The translations under genes and the position numbers were made by a program. Of a stretch of 45,368 nucleotides of DNA, positions 7,696 to 18,100 are shown piece by piece. Numbering within the stretch: position 1 is the stretch's first letter; each line of letters opens with the position of its first letter. The notes beneath the pieces were generated by a model. It searched no databases and had not been told where the DNA came from. It saw only the letters and a program-made list of their open reading frames with translations. Source of the DNA: an uncultured Bacteroidales bacterium (GTDB taxonomy: Bacteria > Bacteroidota > Bacteroidia > Bacteroidales > F082); assembly GCA_900318265.1 (NCBI GenBank), contig ONKA01000020.1, positions 1 through 45,368 of the forward strand. The letters run 5' to 3'.

Positions 7696-10392
7696 TTATT
7701 TCACCACAAATTTCCGTGTAACACCATCAATGGCAATGAAATACATGCCTTGGGGCAGGTTCGACACATCAATTTGTTGGGTTTCTCCTGTGATTTGTCC
7801 TATCATCAAGGTTTGACCCATGGTGTTGGTAATGCGATATGTGTTGGTTTGAGACGCGATGAATCGCGTCTCTACAAAGAGGATACCATGGGTAGGATTG
7901 GGATACACCATGATGTCATCATTCAATTCCACCACGCCATCGGTTTGCACGGTGACGAAGTCATGGATGCCGTCAACGGACATGGCTGGCTCCGATTCGC
8001 AGTTGCCACCTACAATCGTGTTGATGGCTGTCACCTGATAATAGAAATTCGGGGCGCTGGTGTCGTGATCCTCATAACACGTCGCATTGCCGTTGGCATA
8101 TCCAATTAACTCATAATCAGTTCCATTGGTAGAACGGTAGACATGATAATGAACCGTCTCGCTTATTGTACCCGCCCACACGGCATTGGTGACTGTGATA
8201 TTGTCAATCACCAAAGAATAATTCGACACATGGGTGAAATGGCGGAAACCGAGGTAAATCTCTTGCCCAACATAAGCCGAAAGGTCGACAGAATAGGCTT
8301 GATACGGGTTGCTGGAATCCCATTCGGCAATGGTGGTGATGCTCAGCCCGTCGCTTGAAGCTACGGCCACTCCAAAATGTTCCGTCGGATACGAGGGATC
8401 ATAGCCTGCAGCATAAAAGGTCATCGACGCATTCTCCATCACCTTCACTTTTGGCATGAAAGCGTAGTTATCGGGCTGAAGTGATCCTAAGCCGTTCATA
8501 TAGGAAAATGAACTTAGCGAGGCGTTGGTGTTGGTAGTGTTGACAGAGCCATCAGAATTCATGCCTCCACCGCTATAGATGCCAAAGATCTGTCCGTCGC
8601 CATCGGCATCGAGGAAGGTCCAACCTTGCGGGTCTTCTTCAAAACCGGTGTAAATCTCGCGTTCCCACGAAATCCTCACCTTGTCACCCAGATTTTCTGC
8701 CCTAAGGTTTTTCGGTGCCACGCAATCCAATTCGGCTTCTGCACATTGCGGAGCGGCAAGAGCATAATAGTCACCTGTCTCGCGACTACCCTCTTGGATA
8801 ATACGGATGCAATAATCAGAGGTATACCGGTTCACTTCATGGGTGAAAGAAGTCTCACCGTGATTGAGGGTGGCAATCAGTTCGTTATCGGCATAGACCA
8901 GTGCTCCGATAGCAGGACGCGTCACTTCAGCCTCAACACCAGTCACCTTGATATCATCAACACAGAGGAAATAGGTATCACCCGTCGTATTGAAGTGGCG
9001 AATGGCGACATAAATCTGCTGTCCAGCATAGGCCGAAAGGTCAGCAGAATATTCGGTGTAGGTACCCGTGCTGTTCCACTCTTGAATCATGGTGAAATCA
9101 GAAGGATTGGTGTTGCCCGATGTAGATACAGCCACACCAAAATGTTCAGGGTCGGGGGCAATGCCAGGCATGTCGGCATCGCAAGCCATGAAGGTGATGC
9201 GACCATTGGCGTTTGGAGTCAATCGTGGCGTGACGATGAAATTGTCGGGGTTGAGTTCATCCATTCCGGCCATCCATGACCATGAACGCAAGCCGATGCC
9301 TCCATTATAACCGCCGTAAGGATACACACGGAAATTCTGTCCATCGTTGTTGGCATCGATGAGGGTGAGGTCCATCAAGGTGCTGTCGGCAAAGTCGTAA
9401 TAGAGTTCCTCCACGGGGAAAGGCACATTCATCTCAGGTAAGGTCCACGAGAGTTGCACTTGGTTGCCGTCACTCTCTGCGTGAAGACCGTTGGGCGAGC
9501 CTTGGAATTGGTCGGGCGTGCGGTAAGTCCAAGCGTAGGTTCTTTCCAAAGTTGAGCCCATCCCATAATTGGCCCTCACTGTGGTCGTGTGACAGGAACC
9601 ATCGGCAAAGCCTTCTGTATCCAACAAGAAACGGTGTCCATGTTGATTTTGGGCTACCGTCTGGCCGTCGAGAATGATATCGCATCCCAACAACGGTTCA
9701 TATCCAGACCCATCTCCAATGGAAATGTCATCGACACAAAGGGCAAACTGGTCAGAGCAAGAACAGTGGCGAATGGCGAGGTATGCTTCCTGCCCTTCAT
9801 ACGCACTCAAATCGACAGAGATTTGCCACCAATTGCCTTGGAGGTCGCCAGTCACATCGCGGAACTGACGAATAGATTGGCTTTTGCCAGTCAAAGTCCA
9901 TTCCCACAAATTGGTGAAATCCGAAGGATTCGTGTTGCTTTCCGTGGAGATAGCCACTGCAAGATGCTCGGCGGGATAATCCTCGTCCAAGGCACAAAAA
10001 TAGAAGTTAATCAAACCGCCAGCACGAATTGTCATACGGGGTGAGACCAAGAAATTGTCGGGCGTAAGGGGCGAACCGGAAACATAGTCGTAGGAATACG
10101 ACACCACCATGCCATCAGTGCTATGATGTCCATAGCCACCTTGTGGGAACAGATTCCATGTTTGGCAGTCGCCATCGTTATCTATGGTAGTCCAATCCAA
10201 GAGTTGGCCTTCCTCATAGTCATCTTCAAATCCAAAGTATGCATCTAATGTTTCGGGATTGAAATTCGGTGCACGATAAAGCACGTAGCCCGAGGCAGAG
10301 ACATAGTTCTCAACATCCATTTGGGCTTTGGCTCCAAAGGGAGCGGTCATTAGTAGTGCCATTGTCAGGAATGGCAGGATGTGTTTTCGCAT
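7696..10392 (-). CDS. T9SS-secreted adhesin with three cleaved-adhesin (choice-of-anchor J) domains
   Basis: This 898-residue protein has a signal peptide (1-24, PFGAKAQ). It contains three jelly-roll domains of the gingipain hemagglutinin/cleaved-adhesin type at about 52-226, 332-485 and 582-735. Each has the pattern FE...W...DxDGDxxxF......PDNFLVSP......HxAVAxS......VDLSAYxGQxIYLxxRHF......VDDIxV. Fibronectin-III-like stretches (about 300-320, 557-580, 745-810) link them. A T9SS sorting domain ends it (about 828-898: VYPNPTHGILFVE, NTMGQT, LPQGMYFIAI, RKFVVK). Such domains bind proteins, haem or carbohydrates at the cell surface. The gene has its own promoter and is monocistronic. A palindromic repeat lies inside the sorting-domain coding region. 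Confidence 0.92.
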   Translation of the reverse strand: MRKHILPFLTMALLMTAPFGAKAQMDVENYVSASGYVLYRAPNFNPETLDAYFGFEDDYEEGQLLDWTTIDNDGDCQTWNLFPQGGYGHHSTDGMVVSYSYDYVSGSPLTPDNFLVSPRMTIRAGGLINFYFCALDEDYPAEHLAVAISTESNTNPSDFTNLWEWTLTGKSQSIRQFRDVTGDLQGNWWQISVDLSAYEGQEAYLAIRHCSCSDQFALCVDDISIGDGSGYEPLLGCDIILDGQTVAQNQHGHRFLLDTEGFADGSCHTTTVRANYGMGSTLERTYAWTYRTPDQFQGSPNGLHAESDGNQVQLSWTLPEMNVPFPVEELYYDFADSTLMDLTLIDANNDGQNFRVYPYGGYNGGIGLRSWSWMAGMDELNPDNFIVTPRLTPNANGRITFMACDADMPGIAPDPEHFGVAVSTSGNTNPSDFTMIQEWNSTGTYTEYSADLSAYAGQQIYVAIRHFNTTGDTYFLCVDDIKVTGVEAEVTRPAIGALVYADNELIATLNHGETSFTHEVNRYTSDYCIRIIQEGSRETGDYYALAAPQCAEAELDCVAPKNLRAENLGDKVRISWEREIYTGFEEDPQGWTFLDADGDGQIFGIYSGGGMNSDGSVNTTNTNASLSSFSYMNGLGSLQPDNYAFMPKVKVMENASMTFYAAGYDPSYPTEHFGVAVASSDGLSITTIAEWDSSNPYQAYSVDLSAYVGQEIYLGFRHFTHVSNYSLVIDNITVTNAVWAGTISETVHYHVYRSTNGTDYELIGYANGNATCYEDHDTSAPNFYYQVTAINTIVGGNCESEPAMSVDGIHDFVTVQTDGVVELNDDIMVYPNPTHGILFVETRFIASQTNTYRITNTMGQTLMIGQITGETQQIDVSNLPQGMYFIAIDGVTRKFVVK
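7851..7872. repeat. GAGACGCGAT palindrome inside the T9SS sorting-domain coding region
   Basis: GAGACGCGAT, GA, ATCGCGTCTC forms a perfect 10-bp stem with a 2-base loop. On the minus strand it is preceded by TTTGTA, giving TTGTAGAGACG, the same opening as the palindrome after pckA (12197-12226). It encodes part of VETRFIASQT in frame. Confidence 0.75.
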
Positions 10393-10430
10393 AAAGAATA
10401 ATGTAATTAACGTGAATTTAAATTGGGCTG

Positions 10431-10438
10431 CAAAGGTA
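10431..10438 (-). promoter_or_regulatory. Bacteroidota-type -7 promoter element for the cleaved-adhesin gene
   Basis: The minus strand reads TACCTTTGCAGCCC, a very good match to TAnnTTTGC, 38 bases before the ATG. Confidence 0.65.
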
Positions 10439-10498
10439 GGGCTTTATCCTGATAATCCAAAATCTTGAAGCAAAACCAAATAAAAAGGCTAATTCTGT

Positions 10499-10528
10499 TT
10501 TGACAAAACGAAATAATCGCTACCTTTG
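10499..10528 (+). promoter_or_regulatory. Bacteroidota-type promoter for pckA
   Basis: A -33-like TTTG (10499-10502) and a -7 TACCTTTG (10521-10528) are separated by 18 bases, close to the Bacteroides consensus spacing. The ATG follows 27 bases later. Confidence 0.7.
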
Positions 10529-10555
10529 CACATCATTTCACTAAAACCAACAATT

Positions 10556-12187
10556 ATGGCAAAAAACATCGAAGAAATCAAAGCCGCGTTGGCCGCTTAC
10601 GGCATCACCGGCGTGAAAGACGTTTACTATAACCCGAGCTATGAGCAGCTCTTCAAGGACGAGATGGACCCCGCCCTGACCGGCTACGACAAAGGCGTGT
10701 TGACCGAACTCGACGCCGTCAATGTGATGACCGGCATCTACACCGGCCGCTCGCCCAAGGACAAATACATCGTCATGGATGCCAAGTCGAAGGACACCGT
10801 GTGGTGGACCACTGAGGGCTACAAGAACGACAACCACCCGATGAGCGAAGAGGTCTGGGCACAGGTGAAAGACCTCGCCAAGAAACAGCTCAGCGGTAAG
10901 AACCTCTATGTCGTCGATGCCTTCTGCGGCGCCAACAAGGACACCCGCATGGCCGTCCGCTTCATCATGGAGGTGGCATGGCAAGCCCATTTCGTGCTGA
11001 ACATGTTCATCAAGCCCACGGCTGAGGAACTGGCTGACTTCAAGCCCAACTTCACCGTCTACACCGCCTCAAAGGCCAAGGTCGACAACTACAAGGAACT
11101 CGGCCTGAACAGCGACACCTGCGTGGCCTTCAATGTCAGCAGCCGCGAGCAAGTGATTCTGAACACCTGGTACGGTGGCGAAATGAAGAAAGGTATGTTC
11201 TCGATGATGAACTACTACCTGCCGCTGCAGGGCATCGCCGCCATGCACTGCTCCGCCAACACCGACATGAAGGGCGAGAACACCGCCATCTTCTTCGGCT
11301 TGAGCGGCACTGGCAAGACCACCCTTTCGACCGACCCGAAGCGTCTGCTCATCGGTGACGACGAGCATGGCTGGGACGATGAAGGCGTGTTCAACTTCGA
11401 AGGTGGCTGCTACGCCAAGGTCATCAACCTCGACAAGGAAAGTGAGCCCGACATCTACAACGCCATCAAGCGCAATGCCTTGTTGGAGAACGTCACCGTC
11501 GATGCCAATGGCAAGATCGACTTCAAGGACAAGAGCGTGACCGAGAACACCCGCGTCTCTTACCCCATCGAGCACATCGAGAAGATTGTGAAGAACGTGC
11601 GTCCCATTTCGGCTGGTCCTGCTGCCAAGAACGTCATCTTCCTCAGCGCCGACGCCTTCGGCGTGCTGCCTCCTGTCAGCATCCTGACACCTGAACAGTG
11701 CAAGTACTACTTCCTGAGTGGCTTCACCGCCAAGTTGGCTGGCACCGAACGCGGCATCACCGAGCCCACACCTACCTTCAGCGCCTGCTTCGGCCAAGCC
11801 TTCCTTGAGCTACACCCGACTAAGTACGCCGAAGAACTGGTGAAACGCATGGAACAGAGCGGTGCCAAGGCTTACTTGGTGAACACCGGTTGGAACGGCA
11901 CGGGCAAGCGCATCAGCATCCGTGACACGCGCGGCATCATCGACGCCATCCTCGATGGCAGCATCGAGAAGGCCCCGACCAAGATGATTCCGTACTTCAA
12001 CTTCGAAGTGCCGACCGCATTGCCGGGCGTCGACCCGAACATCCTCGACCCGCGCGACACCTACGCCGACAAGAACGTCTGGGAAGAAAAGGCCAAAGAC
12101 CTCTCTTCGCGTTTCATCAAGAACTTCGAGAAGTTCACGACCAACGAGGCGGGCAAGGCTCTGGTGGCTGCTGGACCGAAACTGTAA
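10556..12187 (+). CDS. pckA: phosphoenolpyruvate carboxykinase (ATP)
   Basis: This enzyme interconverts oxaloacetate plus ATP and phosphoenolpyruvate plus CO2 plus ADP. In gut and rumen Bacteroidota it typically runs in the carboxylating direction toward succinate. The 543-residue protein shows [12 protein letters not shown], the active-site [11 protein letters not shown] and HCSAN segments, the P-loop [11 protein letters not shown] (about 248-258, Lys254) and the metal-binding GDDEHGWDD. The start was set at 10556 ([12 protein letters not shown]), ten codons inside the longest open frame, because the -7 element and leader fit this ATG. It is monocistronic with a strong terminator. Confidence 0.98.
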   Translation: MAKNIEEIKAALAAYGITGVKDVYYNPSYEQLFKDEMDPALTGYDKGVLTELDAVNVMTGIYTGRSPKDKYIVMDAKSKDTVWWTTEGYKNDNHPMSEEVWAQVKDLAKKQLSGKNLYVVDAFCGANKDTRMAVRFIMEVAWQAHFVLNMFIKPTAEELADFKPNFTVYTASKAKVDNYKELGLNSDTCVAFNVSSREQVILNTWYGGEMKKGMFSMMNYYLPLQGIAAMHCSANTDMKGENTAIFFGLSGTGKTTLSTDPKRLLIGDDEHGWDDEGVFNFEGGCYAKVINLDKESEPDIYNAIKRNALLENVTVDANGKIDFKDKSVTENTRVSYPIEHIEKIVKNVRPISAGPAAKNVIFLSADAFGVLPPVSILTPEQCKYYFLSGFTAKLAGTERGITEPTPTFSACFGQAFLELHPTKYAEELVKRMEQSGAKAYLVNTGWNGTGKRISIRDTRGIIDAILDGSIEKAPTKMIPYFNFEVPTALPGVDPNILDPRDTYADKNVWEEKAKDLSSRFIKNFEKFTTNEAGKALVAAGPKL

Positions 12188-12196
12188 ACGCAAAAT

Positions 12197-12226
12197 TGTA
12201 GAGACGGTGTGCACACCGTCTCTACA
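12197..12226. repeat. 30-bp perfect palindrome, GTAGAGACG family
   Basis: Each arm is 15 bases (TGTAGAGACGGTGTG and its complement) with no loop. It lies 10 bases after the pckA stop and ahead of the true terminator. It shares TTGTAGAGACG...CGTCTC with the element at 7851-7872. Confidence 0.8.
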
Positions 12227-12238
12227 TAGACACACGAT

Positions 12239-12267
12239 GAGCCGCTCCGATTGGGGCGGCTCGTTTT
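12239..12267 (+). terminator. intrinsic terminator of pckA
   Basis: GAGCCGCTCC (12239-12248) pairs with GGGGCGGCTC (12253-12262), including one G-U pair, around the loop GATT. GTTTT follows. Confidence 0.85.
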
Positions 12268-12328
12268 GCATTATCCTTGCGCATTGTCAAAACCAACATC
12301 TTTTCCCTCCACATTGTTATTATTTTTG

Positions 12329-12336
12329 TAATTTTG
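12329..12336 (+). promoter_or_regulatory. Bacteroidota-type -7 promoter element for the small T9SS protein
   Basis: TAATTTTGCAAC matches TAnnTTTG, about 40 bases before the ATG. Confidence 0.55.
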
Positions 12337-12375
12337 CAACTTAAATTAATAAACGCTTAAACTAACTATACTAAA

Positions 12376-13011
12376 ATGGCTACTACAATGAAAAAACTAT
12401 TTGCTCTTATCGCTGCTATCGTATTGTGTTTCAACCTGAACGCACAAAATCCATTCGACGATGAGCAAGTCATCGTAACCCCTGACTTCTTACATTTCTA
12501 CTTCCATGGCTGTTCGCCTCATGGAGGCCAGGTGACCATCACGAATTATACCTCCGAGGACTTGGTCGTCAACCGTTGCTACGCCGAAAACTTCAACGTG
12601 GAATGCCTTTACGAAGGTCGGAACATCGCTGAAACGGGCATGTTTGTTCCCATTGGTGAGACCGTCATCCTCGACACATACGCCACCCCAACAGCTAAGG
12701 ATGTATACGGGACCCTGTGCATCGACACCGATTTTGGCCTCTTTACCATAGCCATTTATTATGAGACCACTTACGATGTCGACGAAAACATCCCAACTTT
12801 CAGCCTTGCCCCTATTCCTGCCAACGAGTTCATCACCATCAAGGGCGAAAATTTGGGCATGGTAAGCATTTTCAACATGTTGGGACAAAAGATGGAAGAC
12901 CATTTCGCTGAAGGAAGTGAACTTGTCATTTCCACGAGCCATTATCCGAATGGCATATATTTTGCTAAGACCGCCCAAGGTAAAACCCAACGATTCATTA
13001 TTGCACATTAA
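12376..13011 (+). CDS. small T9SS-secreted protein of unknown function
   Basis: This 211-residue protein begins with a signal peptide (KKLFALIAAIVLCFNLNAQ). Residues 25-135 form a beta-rich domain rich in aromatic residues, with three cysteines (GCSPHGG, NRCYAENFNVEC) and another in TLCIDTDFG. It resembles a small abnormal-spindle/HYDIN-like or other Ig-like sandwich but matches no family I can name. A short T9SS sorting domain follows (about 138-211: FSLAPIPANEF, IFNMLGQKM, YPNGIYFAKT, QRFIIAH). The start is ambiguous: ATG at 12376 or ATG at 12388, the latter giving the more classic MKKLF start. A lipoprotein gene follows after 34 bases and may be co-transcribed. Confidence 0.82.
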   Translation: MATTMKKLFALIAAIVLCFNLNAQNPFDDEQVIVTPDFLHFYFHGCSPHGGQVTITNYTSEDLVVNRCYAENFNVECLYEGRNIAETGMFVPIGETVILDTYATPTAKDVYGTLCIDTDFGLFTIAIYYETTYDVDENIPTFSLAPIPANEFITIKGENLGMVSIFNMLGQKMEDHFAEGSELVISTSHYPNGIYFAKTAQGKTQRFIIAH

Positions 13012-13045
13012 TCTATCAAATCAAATAACAAAATCACATTAAAAA

Positions 13046-13852
13046 ATGAAGAAAACTATTAGAAGATTTTCTCCCGCGGTGCTTGTCCTCTTCGGACTTG
13101 CTTTATTATGTGGTTGCTCAAGCCAGTCCAGAACTTCAAAAGGAGGTGTCACCCTCAGACTTAAGCCGCAACAAGGCAAAATCTACACCCTCACATCAAA
13201 GTCAAACGTGATGATGCTTATTGAAGTGCAAGGCCAAAGTATGAACCAATCACAAAACATGGAAACTCGACAGTCATTTACAGCAAAAGAGATCACTACA
13301 AGCGAAAGCACTTTTGAAACTCAAGTCGAGTCTATCAAGATGTCCATGTCGAATATGGGCATGAAGTATGAATACGACTCCGAACATCCAGAAAAGACCA
13401 GCCCGATGTTGGCCGAGCAAACTAAAGCTTTCGATGAAGCCATCAAAAAGCCTTCGACGGTGAATTACGACCTCATGGGCAAGGTGATTGATTCCATCGA
13501 CCTTGAGATGAGCCAACTTGGCGCCGCCATCATCCAACTTCCCGAAAAGGAAGTAAGTGTGGGCAGCACCTGGACTCTTGACAAAGGCCAAAGCGTCAGT
13601 GGCATCGAAGTCAATGCAAAGATGACCTATACTGTCACCTCTATCTCGAAAAAGAGCGTTGATGTCAGTTTCACTGGCACGGTTGAATCGACGGAAGTGA
13701 CGGGAAGCTATAATGGCACTGCCAACATTGACCCGAAGACGGGATTGATTACCGCCAACACCACGAAGTCCAACCTCTCCATGACCATCAACGAACAAGG
13801 CATGAGCATCCCTGTCACCATCGTAGGGACCACTACTGTTGAGGTTAAATAA
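13046..13852 (+). CDS. DUF6263-like lipoprotein
   Basis: This 268-residue protein starts with a lipoprotein signal peptide and lipobox (LALLCGC, Cys about 24, then SSQSRTSKGG), so it is probably membrane-anchored. The mature part is a single beta-rich domain whose segments GKIYTLTSKSNVMM, STVNYDLMGKVI, EKEVSVGSTWTL and TGSYNGTANIDPKTGLITANTTKSNL resemble the DUF6263 family of Bacteroidota lipoproteins. That assignment is from pattern memory and is tentative. The function is unknown. It follows the small T9SS protein gene and ends in an intrinsic terminator shared with dnaN. Confidence 0.8.
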   Translation: MKKTIRRFSPAVLVLFGLALLCGCSSQSRTSKGGVTLRLKPQQGKIYTLTSKSNVMMLIEVQGQSMNQSQNMETRQSFTAKEITTSESTFETQVESIKMSMSNMGMKYEYDSEHPEKTSPMLAEQTKAFDEAIKKPSTVNYDLMGKVIDSIDLEMSQLGAAIIQLPEKEVSVGSTWTLDKGQSVSGIEVNAKMTYTVTSISKKSVDVSFTGTVESTEVTGSYNGTANIDPKTGLITANTTKSNLSMTINEQGMSIPVTIVGTTTVEVK

Positions 13853-13910
13853 TGGCTTTCGCAGAATACGCAGAAATCTTTGATTCGACGAAGTCAATTA
13901 TATGAAAAAG

Positions 13911-13939
13911 AAAAACCAGCGATGTCCTCGCTGGTTTTT
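13911..13939. terminator. bidirectional intrinsic terminator between the lipoprotein gene and dnaN
   Basis: AAAAACCAGCGA (13911-13922) pairs with TCGCTGGTTTTT (13928-13939) around the loop TGTCC. A and T tracts flank both sides, so it can act on both convergent genes. Confidence 0.88.
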
Positions 13940-13962
13940 TGTTTTCACTATAGCCATAATGC

Positions 13963-15087
13963 TTAGTTCAGCATGACCGGCATGAGCAGCATGAGCAGGT
14001 CTTCGGCCTCGTTCTCGTTTTCGACGGGCGTGATGATACCTGCACGGTTAGGAGCCGACATCTCAATCTTCACCGTCTCAGAGTCGAAGTTGCTCAGCAT
14101 CTCTTGCAGGAAGCGTGAATTGAAGCCGATTTCCATGTCGTCGCCTTCGTAGCTACATGTCAGGCGTTCCTTGGCTTCGTTGTAGAAGTCGATATCCTCA
14201 GCGGTCAGCGTGAGCTCCTGTCCCGCAATGCGGAAACGCACCTGGTGTGTGGCCTTGCTGGAGAACACAGCCACACGACGGATGGCCGAGAGGAAGGTCT
14301 GACGGTCGATGGTCAGCTGGTTGGGGTTCTGCTTCGGGATGACCGCGTCGTAGTTGGGATAGCGGCCTTCGATGAGGCGGCAGATCAGCTGATAGTCGCC
14401 AAACGTAAACGAAGCATTGGTCTTGTTGAACTCGATGCGAACAGGTTCGTCGGCCAAGGTAGCCAGGATGCTCTTCAGTTGGTTGATGGGCTTCTTCGGC
14501 ATGATGAACGATGCCACCACATCCGACTTGACGTCCATCCTTCTGTAGCGCACCAGCTTGTGGGCATCGGTGGCAACGAAGGTCAGGAAGTCGGCGGTCA
14601 TCTCCATCAACACGCCCGACATGATGGGACGGATCTCATCCATACCCGTGGCGAAGACGGTCTTCTCGAAACCTTTGGCGAGCACGTCGGCAGGAATCTC
14701 CCACACCGAAGTATCAGCCATGGCGGGTAGCTGCGGGAACTCGTCGCTCTTATGACCCGCGAGTTTATAGCGGCCTTCGCCGGCGATCAGTTCGACTGCC
14801 AAAGTGTTGTTGTCGACCGAAACCGTAATCGGCACATCAGGGAAGTTCTTCATGATTTCCAACAACAGGCGAGCGGGAATCGTCACTTCACCCGTACCAT
14901 CAACCATGTCAGGAGTGATGCATACTGTCATGGTCACATCCAAGTCGGAGGATGTGATTTTCAGCTGGTTCTCGTCCAGATGGAACAGGAAGTCGTCCAA
15001 GATGGGCAAAGTGTTCTTGGAGCCGATGACACCGCTAAGGGCTTGCAGGCTCTTTAATAGCTTAAGGCTTGATACTATGAATTTCAT
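13963..15087 (-). CDS. dnaN: DNA polymerase III beta subunit (sliding clamp)
   Basis: The 374-residue clamp encircles DNA and tethers the replicative polymerase. It starts MKFIVSSLKLLKSLQALSGVI and ends LLMLLMPVMLN, the conserved clamp ends, with all three clamp domains between (for example TSSDLDVTMT, LAGHKSDEFPQLP, GVLMEM...ATDAHKLVRY, YPNYDAVIPKQ). Length is standard. No dnaA, recF or gyrB is adjacent, so the gene is away from a classical dnaA-dnaN-recF arrangement, as often in Bacteroidota. Upstream there is only an imperfect -7 element, TACTTTTA (15126-15133). Confidence 0.98.
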   Translation of the reverse strand: MKFIVSSLKLLKSLQALSGVIGSKNTLPILDDFLFHLDENQLKITSSDLDVTMTVCITPDMVDGTGEVTIPARLLLEIMKNFPDVPITVSVDNNTLAVELIAGEGRYKLAGHKSDEFPQLPAMADTSVWEIPADVLAKGFEKTVFATGMDEIRPIMSGVLMEMTADFLTFVATDAHKLVRYRRMDVKSDVVASFIMPKKPINQLKSILATLADEPVRIEFNKTNASFTFGDYQLICRLIEGRYPNYDAVIPKQNPNQLTIDRQTFLSAIRRVAVFSSKATHQVRFRIAGQELTLTAEDIDFYNEAKERLTCSYEGDDMEIGFNSRFLQEMLSNFDSETVKIEMSAPNRAGIITPVENENEAEDLLMLLMPVMLN

Positions 15088-15181
15088 CGCGTTATATGTT
15101 TTTTATTCATTCTATTTTGAAGTGGTAAAAGTACAAATAATTGGAATATGAAGGACATTTTATCGAAAAAAAACTCATTTT

Positions 15182-18100
15182 TTAGAAACTACCAACACTC
15201 AGTCCAGCATATTTCAGTCGGTTCAAGAAATCGAGCATCGACTCGTAGGGCACGGCCACATATTGGAATTGCTTGTCATCTTTTGTTCGCGTGCGGTTCT
15301 TCTCTTTGGTCTCAGACAATCGTTGGTTGATGTCGGAGAATGTACAATGCACTTGGAATTGTCCGTCGCCAGAGTTGTAGTTGAGATAAGCTTGGAACAT
15401 GTCGTCTTGGAAATAATAGGTGATGTTGCCCAAACGACGGTCGAACACAACACAACCTGTGACATACTTGTTGACGACATGACTTCCAAAGTTGCCCAAA
15501 CCGATCTTGCCTACCGAAACGAAGGCATGCATCTTGTCGTTCCATACCATCTTCAAGTCAGGAATCACGATAGTGTTGCAGTAGAAATCAGAAGAGGACT
15601 CTATCTGCGGATAGCCACCTGCCAATTCGATGTTCTTGCGCAGTTCCTCGGTCTTTTCCTCGTTGGTTTCCGAACGGTAATACGGCAGGAAATTGGTTTG
15701 GGTCAAGTCGATGGATTCGCCTGACACATTGGCAAAGACCTCCGCCATGGCCTGCATCGCCGCATCGTCGAAAACAGGCGCATTAAACACGTTGATGCCC
15801 TGCAAAGTGAGACTGTCGTTGGGATATTGCGTGTAGTCACCATGTACGACAAAGGTGGCCAAAGGCGTATCAATACCCAGGCCAGTACTGCCGTGGCCCT
15901 TGATGACGCCACGAGAATCAAGTTCAAGTTGGGTATCGTATTTTGTTTCATCGCTCACCACGAAACGCAAACTGTCGGCATCAAACCACAAGACACCGTT
16001 CATGGGCTCGGTTTCATCTAAGTCTTTCCTACCTTCCTTGGGCGTCAGGAATGAACCGAAGTAACCGCCGTCGATGGCCAACTCATAATAGAGGCCGTTG
16101 GTCATCCGCTCATCAGCTTCGCGCATCCGTTCCACGTCAATCGGTATGCGAATTGAGGTGGGATCGATACGTGTGGCCGAAACGAACCAATGATTGAGGG
16201 AAGCTATGGTATCCATACCCATGGGCTCCGTCGCAGGGTTAAAGTCATCTTCGACAATAGGCATCTCCATACCCGTAGAGTCGCTCAGAGCTTCGTCCAT
16301 CTCGACCAGCAAGGAGTCCTCAACGTGCTCAACGGCAACAATCTCAGGCTCTTCAAAGGCTAACAAAGCAAACTTTCCGTCGTAATAACCCAACTCCTCT
16401 GAAGCATCCAAAGTCAGTCTTCCTTGGAAGCCAAACTGCGTGTTCAGCTTGAAGTCGGCGGTGTCAGAAATATGGGCATAACCATGGGTGATGCCACCAA
16501 CAGGCACAATGGTGTCCATCAGAATCGGGGTGCGGGCGCCATCGGCATTCACATAGTCCCAAGTACCTTGCGCGTCATAATAGTTGCGGCTATGAATGTT
16601 CACCACAGCGTTTTTGTAAAGATGGAATTGATTTAAGGTGTCGGCCAAAAGGTCGCCATTGATAGGCTCCAACTTCGACTCCGCGTTGATGTCGACATCA
16701 TGCATATAGGGAAACACCGCTGCGTCGGCCACACGGATGATCTTCACGTCGTGGGCATGGATGACGTAGTTGGTCATGTCGTATTCGGCATTCATGCTAT
16801 AAAACTGCAAAGAATCTTGTTCAGGCACTAAAGAAATGAATTTGGATGCATTGTTATGCACTTCTAGCAATTCTTCGTATGTCGTGGCAGTGGCATAGTC
16901 GCCAAAACTCTCTACAGGATTATAAAGATGCAGGCTGTTGGTGGCCATATCCCATTCGGCTTCCTTCAAGGAACAAATGTATTGGTTCATGGGGAAGTCA
17001 AGGCTACTGGTCTGATCAAGATAGTCGTATTTCACCTTTTGCGCGTCAAAGTCTACGTTAGCGCGGTAGTTGGTTGCCGAAAACGCGATGTTCGACGTGT
17101 CTGCAGAATACAAGAGGAAGTTAGCCGAGTCGGCCACAAAGGTTCGGGAATCCAAGGCGAAGTGGTCGGAGTCGAACTCGGTCAGTCCAAAACGCAACTT
17201 ACCGTCGGCCTCATAGCCATCCGGCGACAATGTTGTCTTTCCCGAGAAATAAGTGTCGCCATACATGCAGATAGGCTTGTCAATGGTCTCAGTGGTCAGT
17301 TCAGGAAGACGGATATCCCACTTCAGCCGCAAGGCATCAGCCGAAGCCATAGGGAATCCAGTGCCGTCGTCGCGCGGCACCATCTTGAACTGGTTAGTGA
17401 TGGCTGTGACGGAATCCAGATAGAACATAAACTGATCCGACTTGAAGGCAGAAGTCTGATAGTCGAGCTTGCCCTCGCCGAAGAAACCGCTTCGCGAAAG
17501 GAAGACTTTGTTGTGGAATCGTCCCAAGTCACCATACAAAGGATAGGATGCTGTCTCGTCCTCCCCTATCTGATGGACAAAACCCAAGGAGAAGTCTTCC
17601 ATGACCACCAAAGGCTGCTCGATGTTGGGCATGATGCCGCCCGACACCAGCTCGCCATCGAAACGCACTTTCCGCATCGAGAGGTCGTTCAGACTGTCAA
17701 CGACAAAGGGATACACGCTATAATAGAACTTGCCATCAAGGTCAGCTGCAGTCTGTACGGAGTCGACATTGCCGGGATGGAACACCCCTCCGTTGATTTT
17801 CCTGTAGAACTTGAAACCTTCAGCTTCACTGTGGAAGATGGGATAATCCGGTGTCTCATAACGGCTCGACTTATTGTCGCCATAGTCGATGTCCAGGCGT
17901 CCTTTCAGCCTCTCCAAAGTGCCATCGACGGGAATGATATGATTGTCGTATCGTGCATAGAATCGCAACGAGTCGATCTTTTCCATATTGATGGAGAAGT
18001 CTTCGTAGTTGAACTCGCTGTCCTTGGTAAAGAACTCGAACATTCCCGCCATGATGCCACCCGAGAACTTGAAATTCTGGTTTTTCGTGAAAGTGATACG

